64,000 nucleotides of DNA, from NCBI RefSeq assembly GCF_913773735.1, contig NZ_CAJYEB010000034.1, positions 62,001-126,000 on the forward strand, read 5' to 3'. The notes under the pieces are model-generated. The model did not search any database, was not told the DNA's origin, and saw only the letters and a list, made by a program, of their open reading frames with translations. Position numbers and translations under genes: made by a program. Position 1 is the first letter of the stretch. The number at the start of each line of letters is the position of its first letter. Below, piece after piece: positions 55,767 to 64,000 of this stretch. The DNA is from an uncultured Massilia sp. Lineage in GTDB: Bacteria; Pseudomonadota; Gammaproteobacteria; Burkholderiales; Burkholderiaceae_D.

Positions 55767-56825
55767 ATGATTTTAGTGACGGGCGGTGCCGGCTTCATCG
55801 GTAGTAATTTTGTACTGGACTGGTGCGCCGGCGCCGACGAACCAGTCGTCAACCTCGACAAGCTGACCTACGCCGGCAACCTGGCAAACCTGGCGAGCCT
55901 GCGGGACGATCCGAACCATGTATTCGTCCAGGGCGACATCGGTGATGTCGCGCTGGTGCGCCGGCTGCTGGCCGAGCACCGGCCACGTGCGGTCGTCAAT
56001 TTTGCCGCGGAAAGCCACGTCGATCGCAGCATCCACGGCCCGGAAGACTTTATCCAGACCAATATCGTCGGCACCTTCCACCTGCTGGAAGCCGTGCGCG
56101 ACTACTGGGGCGCGCTGCCGGACGCGGAAAAGGCGGCGTTCCGCTTCCTGCACGTGTCGACCGACGAGGTCTATGGTTCGCTCGCCAAGGACGATCCGGC
56201 GTTCAGCGAGACCAACCGCTACGAGCCGAACAGCCCGTACTCGGCCAGCAAGGCCGCCAGCGACCACCTGGTGCGCGCCTACCACCATACCTACGGCTTG
56301 CCGGTGCTCACCACCAACTGCTCGAACAACTACGGGCCGTACCACTTCCCGGAAAAGCTGATCCCGCTGTGCATCCACAATGCGCTGGCCGGCAAGCCGC
56401 TGCCGATCTACGGCGACGGCCAGCAGATCCGCGACTGGCTGTTCGTGAAGGACCACTGCTCGGCCATCCGCCGCGTGCTCGACGCCGGGCGCCTGGGCGA
56501 GGTCTACAACGTCGGCGGCTGGAACGAGAAGGCCAACCTCGACGTCGTCGGCACGCTGTGCGCCATCCTCGACGAACTCAGCCCGCGCGCCGACGGCCAG
56601 TCGTACAAGACGCAGATCACCTTCGTGACCGACCGCCCGGGCCACGACCGCCGCTATGCGATCGACGCAAGCAAGCTGGAGCGCGAACTGGGCTGGAAGC
56701 CGGCCGAAACCTTCGAGACCGGCATCCGCAAGACGGTCCAGTGGTACCTCGACAACCAGGAATGGGTGGCCAACGTCACCAGCGGCAACTACCGCGAGTG
56801 GCTCGGCAAGCAGTACGGTGCATAG
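55767..56825 (+). CDS. rfbB: dTDP-glucose 4,6-dehydratase
   Basis: A 352-residue SDR dehydratase. The NAD motif is [22 protein letters not shown], the catalytic STDEVYG and the YSASKAASD Tyr/Lys pair are all present. It converts dTDP-glucose to dTDP-4-keto-6-deoxyglucose, the branch point to rhamnose and to 4-aminosugars such as viosamine. ATG at 55767 has GGGAGAG upstream. It is the first gene of rfbBDAC, probably one operon. Confidence 0.97.
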   Translation: MILVTGGAGFIGSNFVLDWCAGADEPVVNLDKLTYAGNLANLASLRDDPNHVFVQGDIGDVALVRRLLAEHRPRAVVNFAAESHVDRSIHGPEDFIQTNIVGTFHLLEAVRDYWGALPDAEKAAFRFLHVSTDEVYGSLAKDDPAFSETNRYEPNSPYSASKAASDHLVRAYHHTYGLPVLTTNCSNNYGPYHFPEKLIPLCIHNALAGKPLPIYGDGQQIRDWLFVKDHCSAIRRVLDAGRLGEVYNVGGWNEKANLDVVGTLCAILDELSPRADGQSYKTQITFVTDRPGHDRRYAIDASKLERELGWKPAETFETGIRKTVQWYLDNQEWVANVTSGNYREWLGKQYGA

Positions 56826-56826
56826 C

Positions 56827-57714
56827 ATGAAGATCCTCCTGACTGGCAAGAACGGGCAGGTCGGCTTCGAGCTGCGCCGCGCGCTGGCGCCGCTGGGCGA
56901 GGTGGTCGCCGTCGACCAGGCGACCTGCGACCTGGGCGATGCCGATGCCGTGCGCGCCCTCGTGCGCCGGGTGGCGCCGGACGTCATCGTCAACCCGGCC
57001 GCCTACACGGCCGTGGACAAGGCGGAATCGGACCGCGACACCGCCTGGGCCGTGAACGCCGTCGCGCCCGGTGTGCTGGGCGAGGAGGGCGCGCGCCTGG
57101 GCGCCCTGGTCGTGCATTACTCGACCGACTACGTGTTCGACGGGGCCAAGGACGGCGCCTATACCGAGGACGACGTCCCTGCCCCGCAGGGCGTCTACGG
57201 CAGCAGCAAGCTGGCCGGCGAACTGGCACTGGCGGCGGCGAATCCGCGCCACCTGATCCTGCGCACCAGCTGGGTGGTTGGCGCGCACGGCGGCAACTTC
57301 GCCAAGACGATGCTGCGCCTGGCGGCCGAACGCGACCAGCTGAACGTGGTGGCCGACCAGTTCGGCGCGCCGACGTCGGCCGCGCTGCTGGCCGACCTCA
57401 CCGCGCAGTTGATCGGCCGGTACCAGCGCGAACGCGCGACGTCTTTTCCGTACGGCACGTATCATGTCGCGGCGTCGGGGGAAACCAGCTGGCACGCCTA
57501 TGCGCGTTTCGTCGTCGAAGCCGCGCTGGCGGCCGGCAAGACGCTGAAGGCGGGGCCCGGCGACATCCATCCGCTGGCGACGGCGCAGTACCCGACGCCG
57601 GCGCGGCGCCCGGCCAACTCGCGCCTGGACACGCAGCGTTTCCGCGCCGCCTTCGGCCTGCGCCTGCCACCGTGGCAGGAGGGCGTGGGCCACGTGCTCG
57701 AACAATTATTCTGA
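56827..57714 (+). CDS. rfbD: dTDP-4-dehydrorhamnose reductase
   Basis: A 295-residue SDR enzyme of the RmlD family. Features: [21 protein letters not shown]-type [22 protein letters not shown], and YGSSKLAGE with the catalytic Tyr/Lys. It makes the last step to dTDP-L-rhamnose. It starts one base after the rfbB stop. Confidence 0.97.
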   Translation: MKILLTGKNGQVGFELRRALAPLGEVVAVDQATCDLGDADAVRALVRRVAPDVIVNPAAYTAVDKAESDRDTAWAVNAVAPGVLGEEGARLGALVVHYSTDYVFDGAKDGAYTEDDVPAPQGVYGSSKLAGELALAAANPRHLILRTSWVVGAHGGNFAKTMLRLAAERDQLNVVADQFGAPTSAALLADLTAQLIGRYQRERATSFPYGTYHVAASGETSWHAYARFVVEAALAAGKTLKAGPGDIHPLATAQYPTPARRPANSRLDTQRFRAAFGLRLPPWQEGVGHVLEQLF

Positions 57715-57724
57715 GAGGGGCAGC

Positions 57725-58603
57725 ATGTCCAATCCAACACGCAAGGGGATCATCCTGGCCGGCGGCTCGGGCACGCGCCTGTATCCGGTCACCCAGTCCG
57801 TCAGCAAGCAGCTGATGCCGGTCTACGACAAGCCGATGGTCTATTACCCGCTGAGCACATTGATGCTCAGCGGCATCCGCGACGTGCTGCTGATCAGTAC
57901 GCCGACGGACACCCCGCGTTTCGCCGAACTGCTGGGCGACGGCAGCCGCTGGGGCATGAACATCCAGTATGCCGTGCAGCCGAGCCCGGACGGACTGGCG
58001 CAGGCCTTCGTCATCGGCAAGGATTTCGTGGGCAATAATCCGAGCGCGCTGGTGCTGGGCGATAACATCTTTTATGGCCACGACCTGGTCAAGCAACTCC
58101 ACAGCGCGAATGCCCGGACCGATGGCGCGACGGTGTTCGCCTACCACGTGCAGGATCCCGAACGCTATGGCGTGGTGGAATTCGATGCGGGCCAGCGCGC
58201 CATCTCGATCGAAGAGAAGCCGCAGGCGCCCAAGTCGAACTTCGCGGTGACCGGCCTGTATTTTTATGACAAGGACGTGTGCGGCATCGCCGCCGACATC
58301 CGGCCGTCCGCGCGCGGCGAACTGGAAATCACGGACGTCAACCAGTGCTATCTCGACCGCGGCAGCTTGAACGTCGAGATCATGGGCCGCGGCTTCGCCT
58401 GGCTCGATACCGGCACCCACGACAGCCTGCTGGAAGCGGCCAGTTTCATCGCCACGCTGCAGAAGCGCCAGGGCCTGCAGGTGGCTTGTCCGGAAGAGAT
58501 CGCCTATCGCCAGGGCTGGATCGATGCGGGCGCCCTCGAAAAGCTGGCGACACCCCTGTCCAAGAACGGCTATGGCCGCTATTTGTTGAATCTCTTGAAG
58601 TGA
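57725..58603 (+). CDS. rfbA: glucose-1-phosphate thymidylyltransferase
   Basis: A 292-residue nucleotidyltransferase. Signature: [17 protein letters not shown], then [18 protein letters not shown] and the VLGDNIFYG metal-binding region. It forms dTDP-glucose, the first step to both rhamnose and 4-keto sugars. It starts 10 bases after rfbD. Confidence 0.97.
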   Translation: MSNPTRKGIILAGGSGTRLYPVTQSVSKQLMPVYDKPMVYYPLSTLMLSGIRDVLLISTPTDTPRFAELLGDGSRWGMNIQYAVQPSPDGLAQAFVIGKDFVGNNPSALVLGDNIFYGHDLVKQLHSANARTDGATVFAYHVQDPERYGVVEFDAGQRAISIEEKPQAPKSNFAVTGLYFYDKDVCGIAADIRPSARGELEITDVNQCYLDRGSLNVEIMGRGFAWLDTGTHDSLLEAASFIATLQKRQGLQVACPEEIAYRQGWIDAGALEKLATPLSKNGYGRYLLNLLK

Positions 58604-58610
58604 GTCCAGT

Positions 58611-59162
58611 ATGCCTTTTACCGCTACCCCGACCGCGATTCCTGATGTGCTCGTGCTCCAGCCGAAAGTGTTTGGCGATGCACGTGGATTCTTTCTCGAA
58701 AGTTTCAACAAGCGCGATTTCCAGGCGCTGACCGGAATGGACGTGGATTTTGTCCAGGATAATCACAGCAAATCGGTGAAAGGCGTATTGCGTGGCCTGC
58801 ATTACCAGATCCAGCATCCCCAAGGTAAGCTGGTCAGGGTAGTACAGGGGAGTGTATTCGATGTCGCCGTGGACCTGCGCCAATCCTCGCCCACGTATGG
58901 AAAATGGGTGGGCGAAATCCTGAGCGCCGATAATCACAGGCAGATCTGGGTACCGCCGGGTTTTGCCCACGGTTTCCTGGTATTGAGCGATACAGCGGAA
59001 TTCCTCTACAAAACGACCGACTACTGGTATCCGGAACACGAGCGCAGCCTGCTGTGGAATGATCCGGAACTGGGCATCGAGTGGCCGGCGGCGCAAGCGC
59101 CTCAGCTTGCGGCCAAGGATGCAGCGGCGGTGCCTTTCAGCAAGGCCGACAAGTTCGACTGA
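58611..59162 (+). CDS. rfbC: dTDP-4-dehydrorhamnose 3,5-epimerase
   Basis: A 183-residue cupin-type epimerase. Diagnostic motifs: DARGFFLESF, QDNHSKSVKGVLRGLHYQ (catalytic His), VPPGFAHGFLVLSD and the YWYPEHER region. It completes the rhamnose set. The terminator at 59192-59223 follows. Confidence 0.97.
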   Translation: MPFTATPTAIPDVLVLQPKVFGDARGFFLESFNKRDFQALTGMDVDFVQDNHSKSVKGVLRGLHYQIQHPQGKLVRVVQGSVFDVAVDLRQSSPTYGKWVGEILSADNHRQIWVPPGFAHGFLVLSDTAEFLYKTTDYWYPEHERSLLWNDPELGIEWPAAQAPQLAAKDAAAVPFSKADKFD

Positions 59163-59191
59163 CGATGATACGGCGCACCATGCGCAAATGA

Positions 59192-59223
59192 AAATGGCCG
59201 CGTTATCCGCGGCCATTTTTTTC
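59192..59223 (+). terminator. intrinsic terminator of the polysaccharide locus
   Basis: AAAATGGCCGCG, loop TTATC, CGCGGCCATTTT and three more Ts: a perfect 12-bp stem, A-rich on the other side, so it can also end the convergent small gene at 59281-59613. Confidence 0.92.
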
Positions 59224-59280
59224 GACTGCCACGCGGAGGCAAGGCCCCCGCATGAGGCGGAACCGGTCCGCCCCGATCGA

Positions 59281-59613
59281 TCAACGGTGGGTCGTTGCCG
59301 AGTGGTTGGTGGTCGAGTCGTTGTCGTCCGACGCGGCGACGGCAACGGCAGCCACGGCGGCGCCGACGGCGATGGTCGCGCCGACCGACAGGCCGGCCAC
59401 GCCGGCGCCTGCCAGGAAGCCGCCGGTGCCGGCTGCTGCGCCGGTGGCAGCGCCTGCGCCTGCTGCTGCGCCGCCCGCGCCTGCACCGCCGGTGCCTGCC
59501 GCGGTGCCAGTTGCGGTGCCGGTGGTACCGGTGCCAGCGGCGCCGGTGGCTTGTGCGAACACTTGGGCCGACATCAGGGCCAGGATGGCGCCGGTAGCGA
59601 TCAGTTTCTTCAT
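59281..59613 (-). CDS. small exported Gly/Ala/Thr-rich protein, GfcA/YjbE-like
   Basis: A 110-residue protein. The signal peptide is residues 1 to about 20 (LIATGAILALMSAQVFA-Q); then come a low-complexity Ala/Gly/Thr stretch (about 21-68), a Val/Ala-rich hydrophobic segment (about 72-94), and a polar SDDNDSTTNHSATTH tail. This architecture resembles E. coli GfcA (YmcD) and YjbE, small proteins encoded with GfcD/YjbH, and here a YjbH-type gene is 3.7 kb away. Homology is inferred from architecture only; low complexity makes it uncertain. The Shine-Dalgarno AAAGGAA lies 5 bases before ATG 59613. Confidence 0.75.
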   Translation of the reverse strand: MKKLIATGAILALMSAQVFAQATGAAGTGTTGTATGTAAGTGGAGAGGAAAGAGAATGAAAGTGGFLAGAGVAGLSVGATIAVGAAVAAVAVAASDDNDSTTNHSATTHR

Positions 59614-59921
59614 ATCGATTCCTTTAATTCGGTGGAGAGACAGCTATAGCAATGCTATGTTGCCAAGGGATTATAACAATGAAATATTGCTTTAGTTCAC
59701 TATCATCCCGTTAACTTAGCAAGTTTTTGCTAATCAGTGTCGACATTTTTACATTTCCCCCCAATCTTGCGTGTATCTCAACCCATCGGGTATCTGCCTG
59801 GTGTCGTATCGCCGACACGCTTTGGGAATGAACAGGCAGCTGATCGTCTTCCTTTTCGACCTATAAGCGCCCAGAAACTTCTGGAATAATGCTCCACTGA
59901 AATTAATCATGGAGCGAGCAC
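59614..59921. promoter_or_regulatory. divergent promoter region between the GfcA-like gene and flhB
   Basis: 308 bases, AT-rich near the GfcA-like gene. Three dyads are visible: TTAGCAA-GTTT-TTGCTAA (59716-59733), GTGTCG-TATCGC-CGACAC (59801-59818) and CCAGAA-AC-TTCTGG (59871-59884). The last is 37 bases before the flhB start and is a candidate operator. No clear sigma-28 promoter was recognised. Confidence 0.5.
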
Positions 59922-61106
59922 GTGGCGGAAGCGAGCGGCGAAGAAAAGAACCAGCCAGCGTCAGAGCGGCGCTTGAAGCAGGCGCGCGAAAACGGCGACA
60001 TCCCCCGTTCGCGCGAAGTCGCCACCTTCGTCGTGCTGATGACCGCCGGCGCCGGCCTGTGGATGATGGGCGGCGGCATGGTCGACAAGCTGTCCACCGC
60101 GCTGCACAACGGCCTGTCGCTGGACCGCGACCAGATCCACAACCCGGCCCTGATGTCCGAGCGCATCCTGGCGGACGTGATGAGCGTGCTGCTGGCCTGC
60201 CTGCCGCTGGCCGGGGCCATCATGCTGATGATGCTCGCCTCGCCCCTGGTGATCGGCGGCTGGAACTTCAGCGGCAAGGCGTTCGTTCCCAAGTTCGGCA
60301 AGCTCAATCCGATCAATGGCCTGGGCAATATGGTCTCGACCAATGCGCTGGTCGAACTGGTGAAGGCCATCGCCAAGACGCTGCTGGTGGGCTTCGTCGC
60401 CTGGATCGTCATCATGGGGCAGAAGGACGCGCTGATCGGCCTGGCCGTCGAGCCGCTCGGCACCGGCACGGCCCACCTGGGCAGCCTGCTGGCCAGGGCC
60501 TTCCTGATCATCGTCGGTTCGCTCGGCGTCATCGCGCTGCTGGACGGTCCGTACCAGATGTGGCACTACGCCAACAAGCTCAAGATGACGCGCCAGGAAG
60601 TGATCCAGGAATCCAAGGAATCGGACGGCAATCCGCAGATCAAGGGCAAGATCCGCCAGATGCAGCGCGAGATGGCAAGGAAGCGCATGATGGCCAACGT
60701 CCCGACCGCCGACGTGGTCGTGACCAACCCGACCCACTTCGCGGTGGCGCTGAAGTATGCCGAAGGCCAGCGCGGCGCGCCGCGCGTGGTGGCCAAGGGC
60801 ACCGACGAGGTCGCGGCCAAGATCCGCGAACTGGCCAGGGAAAACAAGGTGGCGCTGCTGGAAGCCCCGGCCCTGGCCCGTGCGCTGTACAAGCACACCG
60901 ACATCGACGACGAGATCCCGGAAGCCCTGTATTCCGCCGTCGCCGAAGTGCTGGCCTACGTGTACCAGTTGCGCGCCTACGGCAAGGGCACGACCACCCA
61001 GTATCCGGATCGTCCGAGCCGCCTGCCGGTGCCGCCGGAGATGGACCCGTTCAATCCGGCGTCCCAGCAGCCGGGCGCCGACGGCAGGACCGGCAACCCG
61101 CACTGA
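59922..61106 (+). CDS. flhB: flagellar export gate protein FlhB
   Basis: A 394-residue inner-membrane component of the flagellar type III export apparatus. The N-terminus is basic and hydrophilic (GEEKNQPASERRLKQARENGDIPRSREV), followed by four transmembrane helices (about residues 30-215). The cytoplasmic domain has the autocleavage site N269-P-T-H in VVTNPTHFAVALKY. A Pro-rich tail follows. The start is GTG at 59922 with GGAG 7 bases upstream. It switches export from rod/hook to filament substrates. flhA follows after 183 bases. Confidence 0.97.
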   Translation: MAEASGEEKNQPASERRLKQARENGDIPRSREVATFVVLMTAGAGLWMMGGGMVDKLSTALHNGLSLDRDQIHNPALMSERILADVMSVLLACLPLAGAIMLMMLASPLVIGGWNFSGKAFVPKFGKLNPINGLGNMVSTNALVELVKAIAKTLLVGFVAWIVIMGQKDALIGLAVEPLGTGTAHLGSLLARAFLIIVGSLGVIALLDGPYQMWHYANKLKMTRQEVIQESKESDGNPQIKGKIRQMQREMARKRMMANVPTADVVVTNPTHFAVALKYAEGQRGAPRVVAKGTDEVAAKIRELARENKVALLEAPALARALYKHTDIDDEIPEALYSAVAEVLAYVYQLRAYGKGTTTQYPDRPSRLPVPPEMDPFNPASQQPGADGRTGNPH

Positions 61107-61128
61107 TCTTCTGCCGTATCGTCTCCCA

Positions 61129-61152
61129 GCGACGGCCGTGCCCGGCCGTCGC
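61129..61152 (+). other. intercistronic hairpin between flhB and flhA
   Basis: A perfect 9-bp stem: GCGACGGCC, loop GTGCCC, GGCCGTCGC. No T-run follows, so it is more likely an mRNA processing or stability element than a terminator. Confidence 0.4.
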
Positions 61153-61289
61153 GGCGGCCTTCACGCCGAAATGCGCGGGTTTTGCCCGTCTCCTCGGCGC
61201 ATGACTTCCATTGAGCATCGGCAATAATGTTGTAACCGAGCAAGCAGCTTGCCGGCACCGACAACCCGATTGCGAACGATGGAGTATCA

Positions 61290-63425
61290 ATGAACGGCTT
61301 CCAACTGCCCGGTTGGCTGAAAGGCATCGCAGGACGCGGCAACGCACTGGCCGCGCCCATCCTCATCATCCTGCTGCTGGCGATGATGATCCTGCCGCTG
61401 CCGGCGTTCGCGCTGGACCTGTTCTTCAGCTTCAACATCGCGATGTCGGTGATCGTGCTGCTGACCGCGTTGTACACGGTCAAGCCGCTCGACTTCATGG
61501 CCTTCCCGGCCGTGCTGCTGGTCACCACCATGCTGCGCCTGGCGCTGAACGTGGCCTCGACCCGCGTGGTGCTGACCGAGGGCCATACCGGCGGCGCGGC
61601 GGCCGGCAAGGTCATCGAGGCGTTCGGCCACTTCCTGATCGGCGGTAACTACACGGTCGGCCTGGTCGTCTTCATCATCCTGACCATCATCAACTTCACC
61701 GTCGTCACCAAGGGTGCGGGCCGTATCGCCGAGGTCGGCGCGCGCTTCGCGCTGGATGCGATGCCCGGCAAGCAGATGGCGATCGACGCCGACCTGAATG
61801 CCGGCCTGATCGGCGAGCAGGAAGCCAAGCTGCGCCGTGCCGAAGTGGGCCAGGAAGCGGAATTCTACGGCGCGATGGACGGTGCCTCGAAGTACGTGCA
61901 CGGCGATGCCGTGGCCGGCATCCTGGTCACCGTCATCAACGTGATCGGCGGTCTCATCGTCGGTATGGTCCAGCACGACATGGCCTTCGGCGATGCCGTC
62001 AAGACCTACACGCTGCTGGCCATCGGCGACGGCCTGGTCGCCCAGATCCCCTCGCTGATCATCTCGATCGCGGCCGGCATGGTCGTCTCGCGCGTGGCCA
62101 GCGACAAGGACGTCGGCGGCCAGGTCATCGGCCAGCTGTTCGCGCGTCCGATGGTCATGTACATCACCGGCGGCATCATCGGCGGCATGGGCCTGATCCC
62201 GGGCATGCCGAACCTGGTGTTCCTGCTGCTGGGCAGTACCCTGTTCGGCGCCGGCTACCTGCTGGAAAAGCGCCAGAAGGAGGCAGCGCCGCAAGAGGCG
62301 GGCGGTCGTCCGGCCGGCGCCCAGGGCGCGGCCGGCGCCGCGGCGGGTGCGGGCGGCGCCGGCGCCGCCACCGCGCCGGCGGAATCGGAAGAGGCGACCT
62401 GGCAGGACGTGATGCCGGTTGACACCCTCGGCCTGGAAGTGGGCTACCGCCTGATCCCGCTGGTCGACAAGGGCCAGAACGGCGAACTGCTCAAGCGTAT
62501 CAAGGGCATCCGCAAGAAATTCGCCCAGGAAGTCGGCTTCCTGGCACCGCCGGTGCACATCCGCGACAACCTGGAACTGAAGCCCTCGGCCTACCGCATC
62601 ACGCTCAAGGGCGTGGAAGTGGGCAGCGGCGAGGCGATGAATGGCCAGTTCCTGGCGATCAACCCGGGCATGGCCAGCGGCACGCTGCCGGGCCTGGTGA
62701 CCACCGATCCGGCGTTCGGCCTGCCGGCGATCTGGATCGACGCCGGCCTGAAGGACGAGGCGCAGAGCATGGGCTATACCGTCGTCGATGCCGGCACCGT
62801 GATCGCCACCCACCTGAACCACCTGATCACGACGCATGCCGCCGAACTGCTGGGCCGCATGGAAGTCCAGGCGCTGCTGGACCACCTGGGCAAGGAATCG
62901 CCGAAGCTGGTCGAGGACCTGGTACCGAAGGTCGTGTCGCTGTCGACCTTGCAGAAAGTGCTGCAGAACCTGCTGAACGAAGGCGTGCACATCCGTGACA
63001 TGCGCACCGTCATCGAAACGCTGTCGGAGCACGGCGCGAACACGCAGGATGCGAACGACCTGACCACGCTGGTGCGCATCGCGCTGGGCCGTGCCATCGT
63101 CCAGCAACTGTTCCCGGGCACCAATGAGCTGTCGGTGATGACCCTGGACAACCGCCTCGAGCGCCTGCTGGTCCAGGCGCTGAGCGCCGGCGGCGACGGC
63201 ACCGGCATCGAGCCGGGCCTGGCCGACACCATCGTCCAGCAGGCCGCCAATGCGACCCAGCAGCAGGAAGCGATGGGCCTGACCCCGGTGCTGCTGGTGC
63301 CGGGTCCGCTGCGCACGCTGCTGTCGCGCTTCCTGCGTCGCGCGTTGCCGCAATTGAAGGTGCTGTCGCACTCGGAGATTCCGGAAACGAAGACGATCCG
63401 GGTGACGAGCCTGGTGGGGGCTTGA
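61290..63425 (+). CDS. flhA: flagellar export gate protein FlhA
   Basis: A 711-residue FlhA. The N-terminal membrane half has eight hydrophobic segments, with the conserved loop AGRIAEVGARFALDAMPGKQMAIDADLNAGLI (the family FHIPEP region). An Ala/Gly-rich linker (about 330-365) joins it to the cytoplasmic domain starting near DTLGLEVGYRLIPLVD. It forms the nonameric ring that docks export substrates and chaperones. It uses ATG at 61290. Other flagellar genes probably lie outside the window. A REP-like palindrome follows its stop codon. Confidence 0.97.
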   Translation: MNGFQLPGWLKGIAGRGNALAAPILIILLLAMMILPLPAFALDLFFSFNIAMSVIVLLTALYTVKPLDFMAFPAVLLVTTMLRLALNVASTRVVLTEGHTGGAAAGKVIEAFGHFLIGGNYTVGLVVFIILTIINFTVVTKGAGRIAEVGARFALDAMPGKQMAIDADLNAGLIGEQEAKLRRAEVGQEAEFYGAMDGASKYVHGDAVAGILVTVINVIGGLIVGMVQHDMAFGDAVKTYTLLAIGDGLVAQIPSLIISIAAGMVVSRVASDKDVGGQVIGQLFARPMVMYITGGIIGGMGLIPGMPNLVFLLLGSTLFGAGYLLEKRQKEAAPQEAGGRPAGAQGAAGAAAGAGGAGAATAPAESEEATWQDVMPVDTLGLEVGYRLIPLVDKGQNGELLKRIKGIRKKFAQEVGFLAPPVHIRDNLELKPSAYRITLKGVEVGSGEAMNGQFLAINPGMASGTLPGLVTTDPAFGLPAIWIDAGLKDEAQSMGYTVVDAGTVIATHLNHLITTHAAELLGRMEVQALLDHLGKESPKLVEDLVPKVVSLSTLQKVLQNLLNEGVHIRDMRTVIETLSEHGANTQDANDLTTLVRIALGRAIVQQLFPGTNELSVMTLDNRLERLLVQALSAGGDGTGIEPGLADTIVQQAANATQQQEAMGLTPVLLVPGPLRTLLSRFLRRALPQLKVLSHSEIPETKTIRVTSLVGA

Positions 63426-63439
63426 GGATAGGGTAGAAA

Positions 63440-63467
63440 CAGGGTGGGCACGGGGTGCCCACCCTAC
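63440..63467 (-). repeat. REP-like palindrome, variant stem
   Basis: AGGGTGGGCAC, loop GGG, GTGCCCACCCT, then ACG. The perfect 11-bp stem is 63441-63451 with 63455-63465. Its outer part (GGGTG...CACCCTACG) matches the REP family, but the inner stem differs with pairing kept. It lies 15 bases after the flhA stop and may also act as a terminator. Confidence 0.6.
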
Positions 63468-63507
63468 GCCGTTGCGAAGGCGTCGGACGAGTCTGGGGGC
63501 AGCGTGG

Positions 63508-63747
63508 TCAGGACGGCCGCTGGCCCATCCACCATCCTTCCAACCAGATGGCCATGTGGAACAGCAGGCCGCTCACGAACAGGAAGTCCGCCGTGCGTCC
63601 GGTGCGCAGCGCGGCCGCGACGATGCCGGCGACGAGGAGGGCGGTGCGCAGGCCAGGAATACTGCGGTCGAGCGCGCCGCAGCATTGCGCCAGCAGGGCG
63701 ACTGCACCCGGCATGCCGGACTGGTGCTTCGGTAACCTGATTTTCAT
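63508..63747 (-). CDS. small hypothetical membrane protein
   Basis: A 79-residue protein with a basic start (MKIRLPKHQSG) and hydrophobic segments at about residues 12-22, 30-45 and 50-65, ending in WLEGWWMGQRPS. No family is recognised. ATG at 63747 has AAGG about 8 bases upstream; an in-frame ATG at 63771 is an alternative. It is convergent with flhA across the REP-like palindrome. Confidence 0.55.
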   Translation of the reverse strand: MKIRLPKHQSGMPGAVALLAQCCGALDRSIPGLRTALLVAGIVAAALRTGRTADFLFVSGLLFHMAIWLEGWWMGQRPS

Positions 63748-63771
63748 GTGCCGGCCTTTCGCTGTGACCAT

Positions 63772-64000
63772 GGGGCGGTGTCTGTACGTGTTCAGTATGC
63801 CCGCAACCCATGATAGTTACAATTGGAAAGAATCTATCAACGTCATTAGTTCCCTGCCATCGTCGGCATTCGGTAACAGAATACACTGTTTTATTGCATT
63901 ATTTCTAATATTTCTTGCCTTGATTCTGGCACGCCTTCCGGCCACGGGGCGCACGTTTCTCCATCACGTGACGACTGCGATGTGAATTGAGCGGATTTCC
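63772..64000. other. right-edge intergenic region
   Basis: AT-rich in places, with no secure gene. A 62-codon plus-strand frame from 63800 has one hydrophobic segment but no Shine-Dalgarno or family signature, so it is not called. Confidence 0.4.

Noticed and set aside
63800..63985. A 62-codon plus-strand frame at the right edge
   Set aside because: One hydrophobic stretch but no Shine-Dalgarno, and it is the tail of a longer shadow frame; too weak to call.

Overview
The window looks like a chromosomal segment of a high-GC betaproteobacterium, most likely the Massilia/Telluria/Janthinobacterium group of Oxalobacteraceae. This is inferred from protein-family content, gene neighbourhoods (rne-rluC-HAD-Rieske-sppA; mobA/moeA-moaA) and strong GC bias at third codon positions, not from a marker-gene comparison. 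No rRNA, tRNA, prophage or CRISPR array was seen. Both edges are intergenic.

Layout. (1) 0.5-5.6 kb, minus strand: stress operon prkA-yeaH-spoVR, with a structured element between prkA and yeaH and a TTG start for yeaH. (2) 6.2-12.3 kb, plus: adenine deaminase-type enzyme, YbbP-like FtsX permease, group II truncated haemoglobin, rmuC, then a solo REP-associated tyrosine transposase (RAYT) bracketed by its REP palindromes. (3) 12.4-16.8 kb, minus: a fused mobA-moeA gene, moaA and chrA. Divergent from these are an Rrf2 regulator and a thioredoxin-reductase-like flavoprotein. (4) 18.3-27.4 kb: a REP/terminator cluster, rne (minus), then divergent rluC, HAD phosphatase, Rieske protein, sppA, a candidate small RNA, an orphan small gene and rsuA. 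(5) 27.5-31.1 kb: outer-membrane phospholipase A, an FAH-family protein, a REP pair and an unknown exported protein. (6) 31.4-59.6 kb: a large polysaccharide locus. (7) 59.9-63.4 kb: flhB and flhA of the flagellar export gate, followed by a REP-like palindrome and a small membrane protein.

The polysaccharide locus encodes a Wzx/Wzy-type pathway. It has a large SLBB export protein, a kinase-less Wzz, a WecA/WbpL-type initiating transferase, TviB/TviC-type enzymes for UDP-GalNAcA, a VioA-like aminotransferase with WbqC and a second PLP enzyme, two acyltransferases, Wzx, a GT2, a Wzy-like membrane protein, a NodB deacetylase overlapping a formyltransferase, two GT4s, an AsnB-type amidotransferase, a YjbH protein fused to a PAP2 phosphatase, the four dTDP-rhamnose genes and a GfcA/YjbE-like small exported protein. 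The middle (about 40.6-48.2 kb) is visibly AT-richer than its flanks, as expected for a swapped serotype cassette inside conserved ends. Together the genes predict a heteropolysaccharide with rhamnose, an aminouronic acid (possibly amidated) and an N-acylated or N-formylated 4-amino-6-deoxyhexose. That structure is an inference.

The observations most worth a second look are the candidate small RNA at about 25.93-26.08 kb, the YjbH-PAP2 fusion, the deacetylase/formyltransferase pair, the duplicated tryptophan motif in the RNase E tail, the structured prkA-yeaH spacer, and the REP family, which includes palindromes with changed stem sequence but retained pairing.
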